Shown here piece by piece: positions 13,496-26,174 of a DNA stretch of 64,000 nucleotides. Position 1 is the stretch's first letter, and the number at the start of each line of letters is the position of its first letter. The notes below the pieces were generated by a model, which saw nothing but the letters and a program-made list of their open reading frames with translations, had not been told where the DNA came from and did no database searches. Source of the stretch: Antedon mediterranea (taxonomy: Eukaryota; Echinodermata; Crinoidea; Comatulida; Antedonidae); assembly GCF_964355755.1 (NCBI RefSeq), contig NC_092676.1, forward strand, positions 17,218,288-17,282,287, given 5' to 3'. The position numbers were made by a program, and so were the translations under genes.

Positions 13496-13652
13496 ATATC
13501 TTTAACAACTGAACCAAAAGGATGTAAATTCACCAAATAAACATTTAGGAAAGTAAAGATTTAATGGTAAACTTATTTCTTTCTTTAAAATGACTTGTTT
13601 TCTTTATGAATTTACGACCTTTTGGTTCAGTTGTTAAAGATGTTAGTTCTAG
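13496..13652. repeat. Inverted repeat, about 45-bp arms
   Basis: The arm at about 13496-13540 contains AACAACTGAACCAAAAGGAT. The arm at about 13605-13650 contains its complement, CCTTTTGGTTCAGTTGTTAA. The loop is about 65 bp. It lies about 1 kb downstream of the MPC2 stop codon on that gene's strand and could be in a long 3' UTR. A 60-aa open frame through the right arm (13606-13788, +) is not recognised. Confidence 0.6.
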
Positions 13653-14692
13653 CTTACAGTTTACATCAAAAGTTGAATTGGATTTTAGTTGTTTAAATAG
13701 TTGTAAGATATTTAGAATTTTTCAGAGTTTATTAAAGTATTACAATGTACAACTGCATAGGAAAAGTATTTCACAATATTTTATATAAGTTATGTAATAA
13801 ATATTATATAGTCCTAGATAAATATTTATGTACAGCTACAAACCTCGAAATGGCTAATATAAACAAACTTTACTTTTTGAGTTCGGCAAAATGTAATATC
13901 TAAAACGAAAAAGTTAGGTTAGCCTTGATATCGTCAAAAAGTAGAGTATATTAAATAATTGAATGAAAGATTTTTAATAAACATGATTTTGTAGTTATTT
14001 CAATATAAAAATTGACACATACATACAGTACAGAAAAAAAACCTCACAAGTTAACATGCAGTATGCAATAAAAATGGAAATTTTAACCTTCTAAAAATGT
14101 GTATCTGAAAGTATACTGGTGGTTTTTTTTATAACTGTATACTTACATAAATCTATATTCACACTTGTTCTATTGAACGGAAGATGTGCTGTTAAATTCT
14201 GAATATTATGATTCCCATTATTTAAAAATGGTAATGTGTGAATGTAACTTTACACAGGTAGGTTAAAGTTTTGAAGACATTTTCACATTATTACAGTATA
14301 TCATTGTTTATGATTATACAACAGAATTATAATAAAATATATATTTTAACAAATCTATTCAAATCAATTTCTTTTACATCAAAATTTGACGATTAAAATT
14401 AGTTGACCAAACAATTTGAAAACAAAACCCTAAACTTTCAAACACAAGATAAAATGTTAGTTTTGGTATTCACTGATTTATTTCTGTTGAATCTACTTCA
14501 AATGTTTCATGATTGTAGAATTAATATCAATGAAAGCTGACATAAAATAAAACAAAAATTTGCAGTTTAAATACAAATATATTTTACTATAAATTAAAAA
14601 CCCCAAAACAATATTTTCCAATTTCTATGAACAGTACTACAATTACAGCAAGATATAGTGCAGCTACATGATTTCTATCGTCTGTTAATTCA

Positions 14693-17600
14693 CTAAACAA
14701 CTTGGTTTGTTTCTGCTTCTTTTTTCAAACGTTGTTCATATCTGAAAGCAACACAAACATGAATATTAGTACAGTACTTAGTTGCTTTTCCCATGACAAA
14801 ATAAGCCTACTCTAGGCAAATTCCCATTACAGTGATTTTAATCATATAATTTTAAGGCGTAAACAAAATTTATTGTAGTCATGAACAATATGGAGTAAAA
14901 CTAAAATATTTGAAACAAACAGTTGGCCCTTTCAACATTTAATATCCTCGCCCGTGGAACTTGACACTGTAAAAAAAAAACCCCACCCACTTCTCTCCCA
15001 TCCGCATTGTAAAGTAAAATAGCCTACTAGGTATAGAAATATAATTTATAGCCCGACATTCATACCTACAGTACTGTAGATCACCAAACCTGCATTTATG
15101 CATAAAATCATCACTTCATAGTGATAATCATAATCACAATCAATATTAATTATTATTACTTAAAATTTGAAAATCCTTTCTTAACAGAATGCTACAAAAT
15201 TGTAAGGTGCAGATGACAGAACTATAAAGTGTTTAAGTTATATAAACATTGTATTTAAAGGGCAATTTAGGTTGGGTGACGTGATGTCACCAATTAAAAT
15301 GTTAAAACAAAGTAAAGTACATTCTACATACTTTCAAACAGAATAGAATCTCTCTTGCGATAAAGAAGAAGAAAAGTATTGTACACAGCAATTATCACCA
15401 TCATAAATTTCATGGAAACAATGCAGAACTAATTGATGTGATTACAATAAAACTAATGAGCCATTTATTAATTATTTCTGATATAAAATCATTTTATTTG
15501 AAAATAATATAATCTTCTTGTCTGTAACATCCTGTTGTATTTGCTCTAGCATAATATAAATATATAATCAACATCTTGTTCATCTTTACTACTGTTAAAT
15601 AATCAAATAATTCAATTTTTAGTATGTACATAGTTACAGTATTTATATGAAATAAATAAAATAAGAAATTACTGTAATTATCTAATATCCTCCTAATAAA
15701 ATGTGTCCTATTCCATTTAAAATTACTATTCTGTTTGGTATTAAAACAGATCATTGTGTAAACAAAATTTAAAACATAGTTTTTTTCCTAGCAAAAAATA
15801 TGAAAGAGGTAGTGTATCTACAATAAGGACAGATTGACATAATTTGTGGATGGAAGTCACAGACTTCTCCTGTATAGAATGCTACAGGTATCAACAAAAC
15901 ATGCTACCCCTTATGGGCTGCATATGGCAATTGTCTAGTAGTAGGTATTTTTCCTATAATCTTAATTTATGATCATTAGTAATACTAAGAAAAAACATAA
16001 CTGTTGTTAAAAACAAAATATAAACTTGATACAGTACATAATCTATCCTAATAATGGGACAAGTACTATTACTATTACCCTTTTCATAAATTTGCATAAT
16101 TGTTACAACTTTTAAAATAGTTTGATATCCTGATTTATTACATGTTTCATTCATACATACATCGACCCTTAAGAAAGTATAGCTGGGCGCTATTTGATAA
16201 CTATGATTGGTTTAGTTTAATACCAGGTAAATTACAAATGCGTAGTAACAACTCGGGACATCTTGGAACAACAAAAACAGGCCACATGCTGGTGCTTTAT
16301 TCTCCCAGGATTTTTTCCACTGTGATATCTCGGGAGATATTCCACAAAATTGTCTACACACTATGCAAACCTGGTTTAAAAACATGTAAAAGTTTGTTAC
16401 TTTTTGCAGATGTGAAAAGGGTATAAGTTATGGTAGTGATATGTTAGTTGTTGGGTAATTGTCCTAATGTTATATGGGTGACTATTTTTGTCCTATAATT
16501 ATCATCATTTATTATTAATGAATTTCTTTAATTGATTTTTATTTATTTCAAATACATTATAGTATATTATAGTACGTATTCATTTAAACAATTTACAAAA
16601 ATGTCTTATAAAATAAAAATTCAGCTGCGTATCTAATACATTGAAGTTGTAATCAGCTCATATTAAGTCACAAAGCTACTAGGTATCCACATTATTTAAT
16701 ATTAATATTAACTCAAAAGCTGCCTTCATTTTTTCAGTGCCAATTTGTCTCATCTTTGCCATTAATGTATTGTTTCATAAAAGTTTTGGATGTGTGAATT
16801 TAAATCTTCGCTTTGTTTTTTCCCCCTGAAAAAAATAATATAATTTGAGGAATATTTGTAAAAACAATATATTGTATGTAATTTGAAATTACTTTTTATT
16901 TAGTATGAAAATGTATGAAATGTTTCCTTAATGTTTATAAACTTTTAATAATAGGTACTGTATGAATGATAAAAGTTGATAAAGATGGGCATGTCTTTAA
17001 GTAAATGTGGCCAATGATTTAAAGATGTATTGTCCCTTTGACTAATTCCAAAAAAATTTGTAAAAAAATATTTCGAAAAAAGTGGGTTCTTTTGAAGTAT
17101 CATAATAGTTATTAACTTTCACAAAAAATTAGTTGAAAAACAAAATCATTTAACTGATTTACAGATGTTTTTTTGTTCAAAAAATAACTTTGACTTCCAG
17201 TCAAAGTTTTTGATCAAAACATATCTCATAATGCAACGCGCTTGTTTGTCTACTCTGTATGCATAAAATTACTTCGTGATCTGTGTGAAAACACCTTTTC
17301 AACCGTGACGAGTTGTAAACAATCCTAATAGCATCATGCATACCCATGGTTTGAAATCTTTGTTTATTTTCGCTTGCGACGATTTTCTAAAAGAAATGTA
17401 ATCAAATTAATTTACCTGTTAATTACAAAAACTTGTTGTTTTTGGCTAGAATTTTCGACTTAAAGTAACTTATAATAATTATTACTTTGATATGGCCAAT
17501 TTAAATTAAGAATATTTTGACTTTCATTTTTTGTGTTTCAAGGGGCAATACATCTTTAACCAATAGGAAATTAATCGCTGTTCTATCAGGTAGGTGGTAA

Positions 17601-20600
17601 TCCCCCTGATACACAGGGGCTATTTTTCAGTTCACCAGGGTAACATTCTACTTGTCTTGAATGAGGAACTGAGTTCACATGGTCGTGAGGTTAATTTCCC
17701 GATTGATCGAAATCAAAACGGTACTGGGTATGGTCTACTAGTTTTTCTGCTCCCAACCAGTACATCCATTCATAGAAGCTTTGATGAAGTAAGCCTACCT
17801 GGTGGTAACCATAGAACGGTTCCGAGATAACGACTATACTTCGGCTTTAGTCGACAGAAGTTTGAAAAAATTGTTAGAGATAGAGTATACGATGTTTGAT
17901 TACGTACGTGTAGATGTGTGATTTGTTCTTTTTATTCAAATGATGTTATGTATTTAATAATATTCGTGAGGTCGGCTTTAGTCGACAGAAGTTTATCTGT
18001 TATACGATATAAACAACATTACACGCGTACATCGTAACGCAAGCATTTCATTCTATACTCATACGCACTTTATCGAACATAATTTTAAACCAAACCTAAT
18101 CATACATCATACAACGATAAGACATCAACCGATTCAGTTCAAAACCAGTTATTAAGGTAAACTTTTTAAATTTAAATTAATTTTTGTTCTATCCACTCTA
18201 CCATATTCATATAAAGATATTGTGGAACCACGTCAGGTCAAGTTCAATATTGAATATCGAAACGTGGCAGGCTGAAGGCGCTTGACCTTTGACAAGATCG
18301 CCTAAATTTTTAATATATTAACTTTACAATACTTAGTGTTGTATATTCTGGTACAGCCGCTCCATAATCTCTTTGCTTTTCTTCCTTATATCTATATTTT
18401 TAATTTATACTAACAAATATCTTTTTATTAATATAATAATAATAATATATCAAACATTTATTAAATAATATTTGTCGCATAATATGCAATCTACGATAAT
18501 TGAATTAATTGATATAACAAAATTATTAAATACATAACATCATTTGAATAAAAAGAACAAATCACATATCTACACATAATCATAACATCGTATACTCTAT
18601 CTCTAACAATTTATTCAATCTTCTATCGACTAAAGCCGAAGTATAGTCGTTATCTCGGAACCGTTCTATGGTTACCACCAGGTAGGCTTACTTCATCAAA
18701 GCTTCTATGAATGGATGTACTGGTTGGGAGCAGAAAAACTAGTAGACCATACCCAGTACCGTTTTGATTACGATCAATCGGGAAATTACCTCACAAATGT
18801 ACAGTACATGGTAAACTGTGTACACTGTGCCTATAGTTTATATTCCTTTTATTCTTGTTTATCCACTAGAACTAGGATCGGTATTGTTTGCTTTTAAGGT
18901 TAACAGCAACCCTGCCTTAACCACTTGGCCATTTAACTCGCTTTTCAAGATTATAAACACTTGTTTAAATTGCTTGTTATTTGATTGGAACTTTGAATAT
19001 ATTAGTTATTTAGTTATGTATTAGTTCCACTTAATCTATATATAAATTTACGTAAGGGCAAAATTCGGTAAATCGCGCCTTACTTTTAGAATTTTTACTC
19101 GATGGTATGTAAAGTTGGTTCGTACTTTCGGTACTGATTTTAACCACCTGATGTAACCCTGTTTACTAATTAAATTAAGTTAGATAATTAGTTATTGACG
19201 ATTAAAACGAATTTAGGTTCAAAGATTTGCCCCAAATAGGGGTGTTTTCCGATCGTGGTATACACTGTCTAATGGATGTCCATCTTGAAAAATACCCGCC
19301 ACAAAAATGCGAGGAGGCTTCGCATTTTTCTATCTCCTCCTACGATAATTGTTTTTAATAGCTGAAAACCGGTTGAACAGTTCGAGTACAGCATCATAAT
19401 GTTGAAGACAGGCCGATTTTCTTTAAAAAATACTATTTTGATACATTTAATATACGTTTTTACAAATGTATTGATTTGTGATGAATGGAACATTCCAAAT
19501 TATTTGGTTTAACCATACAGGTATAGATTTAGATTTATGGGCCTCCTTGGAGAATAAACATAAATAGTATTGCAATGCTGTACAATACTGTTAAGGTATT
19601 AACCACTTTTGATCGCAATTTGAATCGCAAATGTCTTACTGTGAGTGTTGGTACTGTTAGATGTAATATAAAAATATATACAAATAAACTTTATTACTGT
19701 GAGTGTGGGTAGGCCCTACTGTTAGATTATAAACATATAATATACAAATAAACATTCCAAATTATTTGGTTTAACCATAGAGGTATAGATTTAGATTTAT
19801 GGGCCCCCTTGGAGAATAAACATAAATAGTATTGCAATGCTGTACAATACTGTTAAGGTATTAACCACTTTTGATCGCAATTTGAATCGCAAATTTTTTA
19901 CTGTGAGTGTTGGTACTGTTAGATGTAATATAACAAGGCCAACAGCCATTAAGTCGCGTGCTACAATGCATAGTGATACCGGACCGACAGACAAACAGAC
20001 TGACAGACAGACAGACAGACCGACAGACAGACGGACCGACCGACATAGTGAACTATACTGACCGAAATTACTGAACATGTTTAAAAATGTTGAAATGTTT
20101 AAAAACATTTATATTTTTTTAATTTACACGTGCGTAGCCTGTCACATTTGACGTGCTCGTATAACGTAATTTCAAGTTGAAAATTAAGTCAAGAAAACAG
20201 AAATCGGGCAAAAAGTGTGCGCAATAACATTTAACGCGCAGTGCGCGCGCAAAATTCTGCGCACTCATGGCAATTTTGTAAACGCTTAAAATTGCCTGAA
20301 ACGTACTCTTATTTCATCGAAAAAAAATTTTGAAAATTTTAAGCGCGCGTACGCATGCGTTACATGCGCTACGCACGTAATTGTATTGTCATATGATGAT
20401 TTATGCCCTGAAATTTATGAGTACCAAATTTTATTTAATTGTGATTCATGGTTGTTAAGATATTATTACAAACGTGATTTCGTTAAATCGTGCGTAGACC
20501 GCGTAATTTTTTTATTGCGCACCGTGAAAACATAACCACATCTATTCCTGGCCATAAGGAATATTCTGTGAAAAATTGACTTAGCTAGATTAAACTGATA

Positions 20601-23600
20601 TCAAGATAAGGTCATAAAGCGACAAAACGCATAGTGATACCGGACCGACAGACAGACAGACAGACCGACAGACAGACCGTGAGACAGACCGACAGACAGA
20701 CAGACAGACAGACAGACCGACCGACCGACTTAGTGAACTATAGAGTCGCTTCCACGCGACTAAAAATATATACAAATAAACTTTATTACTGTGAGTGTGG
20801 GTAGGCCCTACTGTTAGATTATAAACATATAATATACAAATAAATAAACGTTATTACTGACAGTTGCTTCTCAACGTTTGTATTAATTAATAATTTAAAA
20901 ATATATAAACGTCGTAGTGGTGTATCGTTACATGTACTTTACTATTTCAATCGACTATGACAGTGAGAGTTTTAACAAAGTACCGTATTAAATCGTAAAT
21001 GTTTTACTGTATTTAGTGGTATATTATTTATAGGCCTATAAAACATTAAAAACAATATTTCGTTACTGAGTGGATAAGAATATATTTTAAAATGTTTCCT
21101 CTTTGTACCTATCTTCTTCCCCCATCCCTCAACCCTTAATGTTACATACAAAACACAAATTGGGTTTGTTTAAATGAGTCCAAATAAAACAATTTGTTTC
21201 TCTCTCGGAAGTAATTCCCAGGGTGCTAATTTTTGTTGACTACATAAATCATTGTGTATATTTATTCGTTTCTGTAAACGACAATGTATTATAGTCCTGC
21301 GGTACGTACATTTGAAATCTCAATTTTTTTCTCGCTGGAAATACTGTGTATTCGAGAACCATCTGTGGGCACGACCTAGATGGTACGCGAGCGAAGCGAG
21401 CGTGCCATCTAGTAGTTCTAATACATGGTATTAGCCTTGAACTTTTCTAATGTTTTATAAATATTTTGTTTTATATCCAGCAACCCATTTTGTTTTTACA
21501 CCTGTTTGTGAAAACACAATAAAGATAACTTGAACTTGTAAAATGTTTAGAATTTTGAGCAATGCAAGGATGGTGACTGTAATGTGTTTTGTCTATAAAC
21601 TGTTCTACTCTGCAGCCAAAATCAAAACACTGCTTTTTTAGCCTAATCTCCCATCTAGCCTTTGATTAATTTGAATAAAAGTTTATTTTATACTGCAGTA
21701 TAGTAGATGTATGAAAACAATCTATTTAACTGACTAGCTACATAATATATGGTCATAATATTTTTAGTTTTAGCTCAGAATGTATTTATAACACTATTCT
21801 CATCTAAAAACAAGCAACACTGTGTGGTGTACACGTAAATTCTAGTGGTCACATTGTTTTCAGTGCATGTTGATATAAAGTTTGCAGTATATAAAGGCTG
21901 GTTATTATAATGTATTTAATTTCTTTTGAAATTTGCATCTTGTAATGAGAGGTCATCATTTTAAGATTGCACTTCACAACTAATCAGAGGCAGTTAACGA
22001 CTGGAACAAATTACCATATCAATGTTAATTCCTCATCTAATAATAAGTTATTTTCAAATTTGTATTGAAACACTGGACAAACCATCACCATCATCATGTA
22101 TGAAGACAAGGTGTACTGTACATCAAGGTAAATAATACTGCTAGCCTCTACAAAGTTGTGATGATTACTACTACCACCACCTGTACTACACTCATTTAAA
22201 ATAAAATACTGTATGTTGATACTTGACCTAATACTAATATACTGTACAAAATGTTATTCTTTCAGATACATTATTGTCTAAAATTAAATAAGTTTCAATA
22301 TTGTTATGATCCAAGTGGTCGACTTTCTTTAATTTCTTGGCATTGTAGATTCACAATATGTGTAGTGGTATACTTTAAACGTCTTGGGTATCACACACAT
22401 ATTCACATGGGCTGCTTTTATCATTTTAAATGTGTTGAACATTATTTCCTTGTTAAAATTTAAATGAAAATATTTTTTTTTCAAAAAAGATATTTAAAAC
22501 TGAATGAAATAGTTGAAAGGAAATGGACAAAATGAAATGAATGAATGTTTATGCATTCAATCAATAACACAATAATACTATAGTTGCAAAAATAAATGGG
22601 AAAACCTTATAAAACATATTTTTGATTAAACAAAAATTTAAATGTTTACAATAATTAGAAAATATATATTATTTTTTTGTAGAGATTACTCGCCCACTAA
22701 AAAGTTTCAATACAAGGACTTGCACACACCAAGGTAAAAATTTGTTTTGCTAGGAAATGTAAAAGGGGTAAGGAAACAAAAGTTGCGCTTTGTTTAAAAA
22801 CTTACAGATAGATACGAATCAGTTGAGTGACTCCAGTTATAGTTAAAAAGAAATTGACACTAAATAGGTTGTAATTCTTTGGAATAATTACAAGCGAGTA
22901 ACGGCACCAAATTATACCTGAAAATAAAAAAAATAAATATATTTATTCTTAGTCTTAACAATGCATAAATAATTAATCAAAACTGCTTTGTTCTACAGGG
23001 AATAATTTCGCCAGTGTAGCATAGCAAAAAGCTATACAAAACAACCTTATTGCTACACATTTGTACAATTGTGTAGCAAAAAATACAATACAAAACTATG
23101 TTTCTCGAATCAAAAATCAGTTTGATTAGCAATATTGCTATCGAAATGAAATTTTTCCCTGTTCTAAAAGATATTGATGGATGTAAAATACAAAATGAAC
23201 AAACCTGTGGCAGCTAAAGCACCTGATTGCCTGACACTAAGGGCCTCTGGTGGACGAGCTAGATCTGCTAAACCAGCAATAACAAGTGCCTACAATAATA
23301 ATATAATATAGTTAAATACACAGGGGGTATAGCAATAGAAACAGCAATACTAGGAAGACGTCATTCCCATCTACCTCTATGGGGACATAAAGGCAGCATA
23401 TGTGTGGATGGACATGATATATAGTGCAACTCTTGGTAGATAGTTATAGCCATTGTACTGTACTTCTAGTTCCTCCAGAACAATTGCTGAATTCCTTCAC
23501 TCTAATTTTGTCTTTGACAAGTAAATATACGACCACCTTTCTTATGTGGCCGGTTTTTATTAAAGTTATTAAAGCAGTCAATATTGTACTCCGCAGAATT

Positions 23601-26174
23601 AGAAAGTGCGGTTATCTAAGTTTCAGTCACTATCGCAATATCACTGATCAGCCTTCATGGGTTTGATTGTTTCTGACAATTTGTCCATTTTGTTTAGCAT
23701 TGAACATGCTTTGGTCAGAAAGAAAGTCGGAAACAAGGCTTTTGAATGCGGTATGGCCCCCGTCTATGAATTATAATGTTGTTGTGCCTAGCCCTAGGTT
23801 TATATTTGCGCACAGTTCCAATGTTATACATGATCCTAGGCCTAGGTATTTTTCTTGTTGAGATAAATATAACAAGATACAAATTGGAGATAAATTTATG
23901 TGGGGAATTAAATCTATGGAAAGAAGGATTTATATAGCATTAGCTGAAAGTTTTACTTTCTTGTTTTGGTAGAACTTGTTGTATAGAACATGCATGAACA
24001 AAGATAAAATTGCTTTTTAATACAAATATAATTGTATAAAAAATGGTACATTAAACCACAGAAGTTCAAAATGTCAACAATAGGTTATTTTAGGTAAGCG
24101 TTCATTTTTTTATAGAAAATACTGCATTATTTGTATTGACTTTGCCTTGTGTTTTTAATAGCTACACCAAGAGAATTGAACATAAAACTGTAAAGTCAAT
24201 GTCCCTACAATCTGTGCGCGTCATTCAATAAATTGAAACTGCAAAAGGTGACATTGAGTATGTTATCCAGGGAAATAGGAACGACATGTGTTTCATTATT
24301 CCTGCCATGGGTGTTATAATTGTGTCTAATGGGTGTAATTAAGGAATACTATCATCGACATCGACAAAATATTAAATGCAAACGAGATTGAATTTCAACG
24401 AAAATACAATTACAATTATTAGTAATTAGTACACTGCTTAATGTTCCAGTACAATCAAACAATTTTTAAATATCTAACTAATTGGTTTTTCAATATATAA
24501 AATTTATAACAGTACATAGTAGTACAGGAAGTCCACATTACAATAATTAGCAGCACTATTAAATTGTCTTCCATCCAATATTTAATGATTCTTGAAAGCA
24601 AAATATTTCATTTTGCTGGTACCCAGACTAACATGCTTTTTTCTTTCTTTCTGGTTTCATTCATTCTACTCATTGCAATATAAAACATTGAATTGAAAGT
24701 AAATTACATATACAAATTGCACAATAATAAAACCAGTTAAAAACATTAAAATCTCTGAACATTAAACAGTTAAAAACATTAAAATCTCTGAACATCAAAC
24801 AGTTTAAAAACATTAAAATCTCTGAAAATCAAAATATCATAGCAAAAAACTATACAATGAATTCATGTTTTCACAATATATATAGTACATACTGTAATAT
24901 AATAATACTGTAGGTAGTTTAATACAGATCAAGCAACAGCTTAAGACAATTTAAAAAAAATTACAATTAGAATTCTCAAAGATAAGCATGCAGCAGTTTC
25001 GATTCTCAGTATTATAACACCTAAATATTACTTTTATATATTTTTTAGAATTCTACTGAATATTTAATACTGTATTTAGGTATCACAGCAACAAAGTAAC
25101 TCACCCATTTCCATGATGGTGCCCAGAAGTGTATAGTTTTCAAACCTATAGATAATGATTTAAATTCATTTTAGTGGATATGCTGGTGATACCAATACTT
25201 TTGCAGGTACAGTATTAAGCATAATGCAATTTATCGGGAAAAAAGAGCCTTATTAATTTTGATTTTGCTTACTCATCTGTTAAAAACAGTATTTACAGGC
25301 AAGGTCGACCGTGCATATTTATTACGGATAGTATTTTCTATCGGCATGGTTGAACATGCTAATAGTCATTGCTGTAGAGGCTATTGACAGCCGACCCGGC
25401 GATCATGCATCCAATTCAATGTTTCAACCATGCATATCTATTGCAGACTTAATTATGTAGTCTATTGTGACTGGGCATCAGACGCACAGGTGCGACCATG
25501 CAGATAAAAAACAAGGCATTAGATAGAAAAATTGACCATGCCAAAAGTCGCTTTTGTATATCAATTTGTATCTCTGTTTGCATGCAACCAAGAGCCCTTT
25601 TTAATGCCAACAAGAGGATATCATGAGACGATGCTGGCGCTGGATTGGTTCTCTGGTGAGAAAAGAACCCGACACCAAAAGGCAAATAGCAACGATGAAC
25701 ACTAAAAAACCATCTGGTGAACTGTAGGGGAGCAGATGAACAAATGTAAATAGACGGTGAGTGAAAGTCAATTGCTGCCATGGGTGGCAACTATAAGTAC
25801 TATAAAAGCATGTCTACACTTATCAAACTTTATTTGACAACAAAATCTGGACATATGGACATGATGTCAAATCACTACCATATTTGGGCATGTCACCACC
25901 ATATTTGGGCACGTCACCACCATATTTGGGCACAGCACACTTTTTTTTGTCAAACTACAGTAGACTAATAGTGTAGACAAGTTTGTCTGTTTATACCTGC
26001 TGGATGATTCCATAGATTCTTCATCCGTCCTGGTAGCACATCTTGAATGCGCTGATCAAATCTTGACAGAATTGATGATCTTGCTTTGACTGCTGTCGTG
26101 GCATCTGTACCTGACTTTCGTATACTTCTTATGAGAACATTTCTACCTTGAAAGGCAGACAGCCTTAGTGCCAT
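14693..26174 (-). CDS. MPC2: Mitochondrial pyruvate carrier 2, five coding exons
   Basis: Encodes a subunit of the inner-membrane carrier that, with MPC1, brings pyruvate into the mitochondrial matrix. Coding exons on the minus strand are 26174-25997, 25145-25105, 23289-23205, 22917-22806 and 14741-14693. All junctions are GT-AG and phases match, giving 154 residues. Family text is seen in order: LWNHPAG (54-60), HFWAPSWKW (65-73), AGLADLARPPEALS, then RYSLVIIPKNYNLFSVNFF with the second and third membrane segments, and a charged tail ending in YEQRLKKEAETNQVV. The human protein is 127 aa. The extra length is an N-terminal, Arg/Ser-rich, matrix-targeting-like leader of about 35 residues. The last exon is only 49 nt and sits beyond an intron of about 8.1 kb. 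The start is the first ATG of the open frame, with nothing in frame above it. Head-to-head with DCAF6. Confidence 0.95.
17019..17560. mobile_element. TTAA-flanked MITE with AGATGTATTGTCCC ends
   Basis: The left end reads TTAA followed by AGATGTATTGTCCC. The right end is GGGGCAATACATCT followed by TTAA. The length is about 540 bp and there is no open frame. TTAA target duplications are used by piggyBac and Kolobok transposons. Which one applies here cannot be decided from the ends alone. Related ends occur at 36679 (TTTAAAGATGTGTTGTCC) and, more loosely, at 670 and 1440. Confidence 0.65.
17570..17660 (+). repeat. Dispersed repeat shared with DCAF6 intron 14
   Basis: Contains AATCCCCCTGATACACAGGG, then GCTATTTTTCAG and TTCACCAGGGTAAC. 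The complement of 33930-34012 has the same words in the same order (AATCCCCCTGACACAGGGGC). It leads directly into the foldback element at 17686. Confidence 0.6.
17686..18798. mobile_element. Foldback element with about 270-bp inverted arms
   Basis: The left arm (about 17686-17965) and right arm (about 18525-18798) are near-perfect inverted copies. The shared words include AATTTCCCGATTGATCG, CTGGGTATGGTCTACTAGTT and CCATAGAACGGTTCCGAGAT. The core between them is about 560 bp. A piece of the arm (GGCTTTAGTCGACAGAAGTT) is repeated directly at 17842 and 17973. The centre has a smaller palindrome around CCACGTCAGGTCAAG (18221-18260). No transposase is present. The element sits in the last intron of MPC2. 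Confidence 0.8.
19490..19931 (+). repeat. Tandem duplication, period about 262 bp
   Basis: The segment starting ACATTCCAAATTATTTGG is present at 19490-19669 and again at 19752-19931, with over 95% of readable bases the same. A second block (AAAATATATACAAATAAAC, about 82 bp) follows the first copy at 19670-19751. It reappears after the second copy only at 20762-20843, because 19933-20760 was inserted between them. Confidence 0.8.
19933..20760 (+). mobile_element. 0.83-kb insertion of the GACCGACAGAC family
   Basis: It starts ACAAGGCCAACAGCC and ends CACGCGACTA, as in the 104-bp copy at 4292-4395. Both ends carry a CATAGTGATACCGGACC plus GACAGACC-tetramer block, at 19965-20060 and 20630-20760. 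The middle is rich in GCGCGTACGCATGCG-like words and AAAATTTT palindromes. The tandem duplication around it supplies an uninterrupted copy of the insertion site. It has no coding capacity. The class is unknown. Confidence 0.7.
20762..20843 (+). repeat. Displaced second block of the tandem duplication
   Basis: It repeats 19670-19751, including TTACTGTGAGTGTGGGTAGG. It marks the right edge of the 0.83-kb insertion. Confidence 0.8.
21370..21412. repeat. Palindrome with GCGAGCGAAGCGAGC core
   Basis: CTAGATGGTACGC, then GAGCGAAGCGAGC, then GTGCCATCTAG form a 37-bp near-perfect hairpin. The same GCTCGCTTCGCTCGC core occurs at 56277 and 56530 inside the hAT-like element. Confidence 0.55.
24734..24831 (+). 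repeat. Three tandem copies of a 33-bp unit
   Basis: The unit is CAGTTAAAAACATTAAAATC followed by TCTGAACATTAAA, with a few changes in copy three. It lies in MPC2 intron 2 and has no visible function. Confidence 0.8.
25809..25981. mobile_element. MITE family M1, copy 2, with internal triplication
   Basis: Ends TGTCTACACTTATCAAACTT and ATAGTGTAGACA are inverted copies. The phrase CCATATTTGGGCA.GTCACCA occurs three times in a row. The right end is 15 bp from the 5' splice site of MPC2 coding exon 1. Confidence 0.75.

Noticed and set aside
13606-13788. 60-aa open frame as a small gene
   Set aside because: It overlaps one arm of an inverted repeat, has no upstream exon that I can join, and resembles no family.
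19960-20760. GACAGACC tetramer runs as a CRISPR array or simple microsatellite
   Set aside because: There are no spacers. The runs are a fixed internal part of a dispersed element with defined ends.
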